Below are positions 59,396 to 64,000 of a stretch of DNA of 64,000 bases, in pieces. The first letter of the stretch is position 1; each line of letters begins with the position of its first letter. The DNA is taken from NCBI GenBank assembly GCA_002082245.2, contig NBTC02000002.1:2232001-2296000 (forward strand), given 5' to 3'. The notes beneath the pieces were generated by a model that saw only the letters and a list, made by a program, of their open reading frames with translations, was not told the origin of the DNA and made no database searches. The translations under genes and the position numbers were made by a program. This DNA comes from Yersinia enterocolitica (GTDB lineage: Bacteria; Pseudomonadota; Gammaproteobacteria; Enterobacterales; Enterobacteriaceae).

Positions 59396-60757
59396 TTAGC
59401 GGCCTGGGAAACCCGGTGGCATCATACCCTTCATGCCACGCATCATTTTAGCCAAGCCACCATTCTTCATTTTCTTCATCATGCGCTGCATTTCATCAAA
59501 CTGCTTAAGTAAGCGGTTAACATCCTGTACCTGCACGCCAGAACCAGTAGCAATACGGCGCTTACGCGAGCCTTTGATGATCTCTGGTTTAGCACGTTCT
59601 TTCAGCGTCATCGAATTGATGATGGCCTCCATACGTACCGTCACCTTATCGTCCATCTGCGATTTCACGTTTTCTGGCAACTGACCGGCACCCGGCATTT
59701 TACTCAACATGCTGGCCATACCGCCCATATTGCGCATTTGCTTCAACTGATCAAGGAAGTCGTTGAGATCGAAACCATCACCTTTTTTCAGCTTGGTGGC
59801 TAGTTTCTCCGCCTGTGCACGGTCAACTTTGCTTTCGATATCTTCAATCAGCGACAGCACGTCGCCCATCCCCAGAATGCGTGAAGCCACGCGATCCGGG
59901 TGGAATGGTTCCAGTGCGTCGGACTTTTCACCCACGCCCAAGAATTTAATCGGCTTGCCGGTAATATGGCGGATAGACAGAGCCGCACCACCACGAGCAT
60001 CACCATCAACTTTGGTCAGCACCACACCCGTGAGCGGCAACGCTTCGTTGAATGCTTTCGCCGTGTTTGCAGCATCCTGACCGGTCATTGCATCGACGAC
60101 AAACAAGGTTTCAACCGGATTAATCGCGGCATGAATCTGTTTGATCTCGTCCATCATCGCTTCATCGACGTGCAAGCGACCGGCGGTATCGACAATCAGA
60201 ACATCATAAAACTTAAGTTTTGCCTGTTGCAGGGCACGATTAACAATATCAATCGGCTTTTCTTGTACATCAGACGGGAAGAAATCAATATCAACACCCT
60301 GGGCCAGCGTCTCCAACTGTTTGATCGCCGCAGGGCGATACACGTCGGCAGACACAACCAGCACTTTTTTCTTCTGTTTCTCTTTAAGGAACTTACCCAG
60401 TTTGGCCACACTGGTGGTTTTACCCGCCCCTTGCAGACCGGCCATTAACACCACTGCTGGCGGTTGAGCTGCCAGATTCAGTTCGTTATTGACCTCACCC
60501 ATGGCGGTGATAAGTTCATTTTTAACTATTTTGACGAATTCTTGGCCTGGTGTGAGGCTTTTATTCACCTCATGCCCGACAGCACGCTCTTTTACCCGGT
60601 TGATAAAGTCACGAACCACCGGCAGGGCTACGTCAGCTTCCAGTAACGCCATGCGCACTTCACGCAGCGTTTCTTTAATATTTTCTTCTGTCAGCCGGCC
60701 ACGGCCGCTGATATTGCGCAGTGTGCGCGACAATCGATCAGTTAAGTTCTCAAACAT
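59396..60757 (-). CDS. ffh: Signal recognition particle protein Ffh
   Basis: 453 residues, the usual length. N domain (about 1-85) and G domain with P-loop GLQGAGKTTS, DTAGRLHVDEAMM, TKVDGDARGG and the later GVGEKSDALEPF. The methionine-rich M domain (about 300-453) ends in MRGMKGMMPPGFPGR and binds 4.5S RNA and signal sequences. It targets membrane proteins to FtsY and SecYEG. Divergent from ypjD. Confidence 0.98.
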   Translation of the reverse strand: MFENLTDRLSRTLRNISGRGRLTEENIKETLREVRMALLEADVALPVVRDFINRVKERAVGHEVNKSLTPGQEFVKIVKNELITAMGEVNNELNLAAQPPAVVLMAGLQGAGKTTSVAKLGKFLKEKQKKKVLVVSADVYRPAAIKQLETLAQGVDIDFFPSDVQEKPIDIVNRALQQAKLKFYDVLIVDTAGRLHVDEAMMDEIKQIHAAINPVETLFVVDAMTGQDAANTAKAFNEALPLTGVVLTKVDGDARGGAALSIRHITGKPIKFLGVGEKSDALEPFHPDRVASRILGMGDVLSLIEDIESKVDRAQAEKLATKLKKGDGFDLNDFLDQLKQMRNMGGMASMLSKMPGAGQLPENVKSQMDDKVTVRMEAIINSMTLKERAKPEIIKGSRKRRIATGSGVQVQDVNRLLKQFDEMQRMMKKMKNGGLAKMMRGMKGMMPPGFPGR

Positions 60758-60922
60758 TGTCTCATACTCAACGTGGAAACAGGCCGCTCTGGCGACACAA
60801 TGGGGGGATTATAACACGAAGCTTAAACGATCTCTGCTCTCACGTCGGAGAACGGTTGGAGAGGAACGCGCTCAACGCTATACTGGCTATCTAATTCACT
60901 TAGCCGATGCTCATATACCGCT

Positions 60923-61714
60923 ATGCCCGTGTTCTCCATTTTGGCTTTGATCGCTTATTTGCTCAGCCTGGGCCTGATTGTCCCAAGCTTGGTGCAGAAA
61001 AATAGTGCTTACCGGCGGTTAGCGCTGGTTTCAGCCGTCGTGGCTCTAGTGTGCCATGCTATTGCTCTGAAGCATCAGATTTTTGATGTCGGTGGGGGCC
61101 AAAACCTCACTTTATTGAATATTGGCTCCATCGTGGGGTTGATGATCTGCACTATCATGACTATCGTCGCCTCACGGGGGCGCGGTTGGTTCTTGCTGCC
61201 GATTGTCTATAGCTTCGCCATGATCAACCTGGCCCTTGCCAGTTTGCTACCGGGCGAGTTTATTACTCATCTGGAAACCAGCCCCACCATATTCGTTCAC
61301 ATTGGGTTGGCGCTTTTTGCTTACGCGACACTTATTATCGCAGCGTTATATGCATTACAACTGGCTTGGCTCGATTATCAGTTAAAGAATAAAAAACTGA
61401 CATTTAATGCAGACATGCCACCATTAATGAGTATTGAGCGTAAAATGTTCCATATCACCCAAATTGGGGTGGTATTACTGACACTGACGCTGTGTACTGG
61501 TTTACTTTATATGGACAACATATTTAGTAAAGAAAACGTCCATAAAGCGGTGTTATCGATCATGGCCTGGTTTGTCTATATTGTTCTATTATGGGGCCAT
61601 TACCATGAAGGCTGGCGTGGGCGTAGAGTGATTTGGTTCAGCTTCGCTGGTGCATTTCTACTTACGCTGGCCTATTTTGGCAGCCGCTTGGTGCAGGAAA
61701 TTATAGTTCCTTAA
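60923..61714 (+). CDS. ypjD: Inner membrane protein YpjD (CcsA/HemX-like)
   Basis: A 263-residue protein with about eight hydrophobic segments, orthologue of E. coli YpjD. The cytochrome c assembly (CcsA)-family core is seen in VHIGLALFAYATLIIAALYALQL (cited in part) and in the late tryptophan/histidine-rich WGHYHEGWRGRR. It was proposed to act in haem handling or to affect cytochrome c assembly. Its real role is not established. Start ATG at 60923. It lies divergent from ffh and 69 bp before corB. Confidence 0.92.
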   Translation: MPVFSILALIAYLLSLGLIVPSLVQKNSAYRRLALVSAVVALVCHAIALKHQIFDVGGGQNLTLLNIGSIVGLMICTIMTIVASRGRGWFLLPIVYSFAMINLALASLLPGEFITHLETSPTIFVHIGLALFAYATLIIAALYALQLAWLDYQLKNKKLTFNADMPPLMSIERKMFHITQIGVVLLTLTLCTGLLYMDNIFSKENVHKAVLSIMAWFVYIVLLWGHYHEGWRGRRVIWFSFAGAFLLTLAYFGSRLVQEIIVP

Positions 61715-61783
61715 TCATCCTCTCCATCATCAGCGTATGGATCAGTTGAACTGACAGAGCCACCATCGCCATTAAGGAATACA

Positions 61784-63064
61784 GTGTTGGATCACGTATC
61801 AACTAGCACGCTGATCATTATTCTGGTCATTATGGTCGTGGTCTCGGCTTATTTTTCTGCCTCCGAAACCGGTATGATGACCCTTAACCGCTATCGTTTG
61901 CGCCATTTATCCAAACAGGGTAATCGCGCCGCACGGCGAGTTGAGAAACTACTAAGACGTCCCGACCGCCTGATAAGTCTGGTGTTAATCGGCAACAACC
62001 TGGTTAATATTTTGGCATCCGCCTTGGCAACTATTGTTGGTATCCGCTTATACGGGAATGCCGGAGTCGCAATAGCAACCGGAGTGCTGACTTTTGTGGT
62101 GTTGATTTTTGCTGAGGTGATGCCGAAAACTATCGCGGCACTTTATCCTGAACGTGTCGCCTTCCCCAGCAGTTTCTTACTGGTTCCCCTACAGAAAATT
62201 ATGCTGCCACTGGTATGGTTGTTAAATACCATTACGCGCGCGCTGATGCGTCTGTGTGGCATTAGAGGGAATGTTCACAGAAGCGATGCCGTCAGCAAAG
62301 ATGAATTGCGCAGTATTGTGAATGAATCCCACTCACAAATATCCCGCCGTAATCAAGATATGTTGATATCGGTACTGGACTTGGAAAAAGTTACCGTTAG
62401 CGACATCATGGTGCCACGCAATGAAGTGGTCGGTATTGACATCAATGATGACTGGAAGTCAATCATGCGCCAGTTAACCCACTCACCACATGGGCGCATC
62501 GTGTTGTATCGCCAGTCATTGGACGATGCCATCGGCATGTTACGTGTGCGGGAAGCCTATCGATTGATGACGGAGAAAAAAGAGTTCAATAAAGAGAATT
62601 TGCTGCGCGCAGCTGATGAAATTTACTTTATTCCAGAAGGCACACCACTGAATGTGCAACTGGTGAAATTCCAGAGAAATAAAGAGAAAGTCGGCATGAT
62701 TGTCGATGAATATGGTGATATTCAAGGGTTGGTGACAGTTGAAGATATTTTGGAAGAGATCGTTGGCGACTTTACCACGTCAATGTCCCCAACACTGGCA
62801 GAAGAGGTCAATCCGCAAAGCGATGGTTCAGTACTCATTGATGGTAGCGCCAGCGTTCGCGAACTGAACAAAGCATTCAACTGGTCACTTCCGATCGATG
62901 CCCGTACCATCAATGGCATGCTGCTGGAAGAGCTACAAGAGATCCCACAGGTAGGTGCTCAGGTCCGTATCGGCAATTACCTAATTGATGTTCTGGATGT
63001 ACAAGAGAACATGATTAAACAGGTGCGAGTCGCCCCCATAGTGTCTCAAGGCAGCTCCGCATAA
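61784..63064 (+). CDS. corB: CNNM/CorB family magnesium/cobalt transport protein (YfjD)
   Basis: A 426-residue protein. The N-terminal DUF21 (CNNM) membrane domain (about 1-190) contains SAYFSASETGMMTLNRYRL and IGNNLVNILASALAT. A cytoplasmic CBS-domain pair follows (about 205-330: VSDIMVPRNEVVGIDIN and VDEYGDIQGLVTVEDILEEIVGDF, cited in part). The C-terminal CorC_HlyC domain closes the protein. It starts at GTG 61784 behind AAGGA; the next codon, TTG, could also serve. It is linked to Mg2+/Co2+ efflux or resistance in relatives. Confidence 0.93.
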   Translation: MLDHVSTSTLIIILVIMVVVSAYFSASETGMMTLNRYRLRHLSKQGNRAARRVEKLLRRPDRLISLVLIGNNLVNILASALATIVGIRLYGNAGVAIATGVLTFVVLIFAEVMPKTIAALYPERVAFPSSFLLVPLQKIMLPLVWLLNTITRALMRLCGIRGNVHRSDAVSKDELRSIVNESHSQISRRNQDMLISVLDLEKVTVSDIMVPRNEVVGIDINDDWKSIMRQLTHSPHGRIVLYRQSLDDAIGMLRVREAYRLMTEKKEFNKENLLRAADEIYFIPEGTPLNVQLVKFQRNKEKVGMIVDEYGDIQGLVTVEDILEEIVGDFTTSMSPTLAEEVNPQSDGSVLIDGSASVRELNKAFNWSLPIDARTINGMLLEELQEIPQVGAQVRIGNYLIDVLDVQENMIKQVRVAPIVSQGSSA

Positions 63065-63092
63065 CTGCGTAACCAATGCGGCTAGCGAACAT

Positions 63093-63121
63093 AAAAAAGA
63101 CGCCTTATCAGCGTCTTTTTT
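63093..63121. terminator. Bidirectional terminator between corB and luxS
   Basis: AAAAAGACGC-CTTATCA-GCGTCTTTTTT gives a 10-bp stem with A-tract on one side and T-tract on the other, so it can end both convergent transcripts. Confidence 0.9.
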
Positions 63122-63139
63122 GCATTAGCCTATCGAAAA

Positions 63140-63655
63140 CTAAATATGTAATTCAGATAGTTTTTCTTTCGGCAGCGCCAGTTCTTCGTTGTGATTGATA
63201 CGTACATCACGATCAAGGATACCTTTGGCAATCGCCTGAGCCTCCTCCAGTGAGTGCATATGATAAGTACCGCACTGATACTCATTCAGTTCAGGAATTT
63301 TCCGTTGGTCGGTTACCTTCAACACATCCGCCATTGCCGCTTTCCAGGCATTAGCAACACGTTGCTCATCCGGCGTACCAATCAGGCTCATATAGAAACC
63401 GGTACGGCATCCCATTGGCGAGATATCGATAATCTCAACACCGTTGCCATTGAGGTGGTTACGCATAAAACCGGCAAATAGATGCTCCAGTGTATGAATC
63501 CCGCGTTCCGGCATCACTTCTTTATTTGGCACACAGAAGCGCAAATCAAATACAGTTATCTCGTCGCCATGAGGGGTTTTCATCGTCTTAGCAACACGCA
63601 CAGCCGGTGCTTTCATAATGGTATGGTCTACGGTAAAGCTATCCAATAATGGCAT
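63140..63655 (-). CDS. luxS: S-ribosylhomocysteine lyase LuxS
   Basis: A 171-residue metalloenzyme. It cleaves S-ribosylhomocysteine to homocysteine and DPD, the AI-2 precursor, in the activated methyl cycle. The [10 protein letters not shown] motif (metal His pair) and the catalytic cysteine in [14 protein letters not shown] are present, with the third metal residue Cys in [13 protein letters not shown] strong GAGGAGGTGA ribosome site lies eight bases or fewer from the ATG. The micA sRNA lies just upstream on the opposite strand, and gshA beyond it. Confidence 0.98.
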   Translation of the reverse strand: MPLLDSFTVDHTIMKAPAVRVAKTMKTPHGDEITVFDLRFCVPNKEVMPERGIHTLEHLFAGFMRNHLNGNGVEIIDISPMGCRTGFYMSLIGTPDEQRVANAWKAAMADVLKVTDQRKIPELNEYQCGTYHMHSLEEAQAIAKGILDRDVRINHNEELALPKEKLSELHI

Positions 63656-63711
63656 TTAGTCACCTCCTCATAAAAAAATAATTTTTTATCTGATCTTTTT
63701 TCGCAATCCGT

Positions 63712-63739
63712 GAAACTTTTTCGAATCCTGTGCGTCTTA
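63712..63739 (+). promoter_or_regulatory. Sigma-E promoter of micA
   Basis: GAAACTT (63712-63718), 16-bp spacer, TCTTA (63735-63739), then the transcript start about 7 bp on. This fits the sigma-E consensus GGAACTT-N15/16-TCxxA. MicA is sigma-E dependent in E. coli and Salmonella. Confidence 0.75.
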
Positions 63740-63745
63740 ATATGT

Positions 63746-63819
63746 GAAAGACGCGCATTTGTTATCATCATCCCTGTTATCAGAGATGTTAATTTGGCCA
63801 CAGCAATGTGGCCTTTTCT
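63746..63819 (+). ncRNA. micA: MicA small regulatory RNA
   Basis: About 72-74 nt. Begins GAAAGACGCGCATTTGTTAT, the conserved 5' region that base-pairs with ompA mRNA. It continues with the small stem-loop ATCCCTGTTATCAGAGAT and ends with the terminator GGCCACA-GCAA-TGTGGCC plus TTTTCTTTTT. The location between luxS and gshA is that of E. coli micA. It lowers outer membrane protein synthesis with Hfq during envelope stress, and it lies antisense to the luxS leader. Confidence 0.95.
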
Positions 63820-63821
63820 TT

Positions 63822-64000
63822 TTATTGGCCGCCATGAAGCAGCAAATATTCTTCAAAGCTTAGTTGATCTTTGAGTTCCAGATCACGCTGGCGCTGCCAT
63901 GAAGCATCTCGCTCTGCGCTTAATTGCTCTTCTGTCAGTAATTCCAATGGTTCATTTTGCAGCATCTCCTTGTATCGCTCCGCGAGTTCAAGGCCAATAC
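63822..64000 (-). CDS. gshA: Glutamate-cysteine ligase, C-terminal fragment
   Basis: The last 58 codons of a minus-strand gene whose stop is at 63822 and which continues beyond the right edge. The residues read [19 protein letters not shown], then [20 protein letters not shown], ending GGQ. This fits the C-terminus of GshA, and the order luxS-micA-gshA is conserved in enterobacteria. GshA makes gamma-glutamylcysteine, the first step of glutathione synthesis. The stop lies only a few bases from the 3' end of micA on the other strand. Confidence 0.85.
   Translation of the reverse strand, partial: IGLELAERYKEMLQNEPLELLTEEQLSAERDASWQRQRDLELKDQLSFEEYLLLHGGQ

Overview
The window is a chromosomal segment of a Yersinia species, most likely of the Y. 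enterocolitica group. Three things point there. The housekeeping proteins are close to those of Escherichia coli but consistently diverged. Gene order matches Enterobacterales backbone blocks (ygaYZH-mprA-emrAB; yfiF-trxC-tapT-patZ-pssA-yfiM-rrn-clpB-yfiH-rluD-bamD-raiA-pheA-tyrA-aroF; rplS-trmD-rimM-rpsP-ffh-ypjD-corB). The left end carries a locus that matches the rscBAC adhesin locus described in Y. enterocolitica. Identification rests on reading the sequence; no database search was possible.

Layout. Positions 1-9020 (minus strand) hold a two-partner secretion locus: the pore rscB, the 2328-residue exoprotein rscA, and the first 37 codons of an HMW1C-like glycosyltransferase (rscC). The AT-rich gap 9021-9635 separates it from a methionine salvage block (mtnK, mtnA, mtnD-mtnC-mtnB, a YbdL/MtnE aminotransferase and a YafV omega-amidase, 9636-16119). 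Both divergent promoter regions of this block carry MetJ-box arrays. Positions 16167-22761 (minus strand) hold a ureide/nitrogen block: allantoate amidohydrolase, ureidoglycine-glyoxylate aminotransferase, a polar amino-acid type ABC transporter and an RpiR-type regulator. An NtrC-like site, a sigma-54 promoter and repeated operator-like 16-mers lie in front of it. Positions 23041-29262 hold an MFS transporter, the YgaZH exporter, MprA and the EmrAB pump, with a remnant of an outer-membrane efflux gene between mprA and emrA.

Positions 29413-36797 hold yfiF, trxC, tapT, patZ, pssA and yfiM. A complete rRNA operon (16S-tRNA-Glu-23S-5S, minus strand) fills 37335-42648, with P1/P2 promoters and several terminators. 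After it come clpB (sigma-32 promoter), yfiH, rluD, bamD and raiA, then the aromatic amino acid genes: pheL-attenuator-pheA, and aroF-tyrA under TyrR-like boxes. A LytTR response regulator, dcuB and a YdiY-type outer membrane protein occupy the place held by yfiLRNB in E. coli. The right end carries rplS-trmD-rimM-rpsP, ffh, ypjD, corB, luxS, the sigma-E-dependent sRNA micA, and the 3' end of gshA.

The most noteworthy signals are these: the very dense N-X-S/T sequons in the RscA repeats next to an HMW1C-type glycosyltransferase; an almost identical 438-bp tandem duplication in rscA; the sigma-54/NtrC/RpiR control region; the decayed outer-membrane component in the emr locus; a family of ATACCC...GGGTAT intergenic repeats placed exactly at gene boundaries; and a relic of a second 5S rRNA gene.
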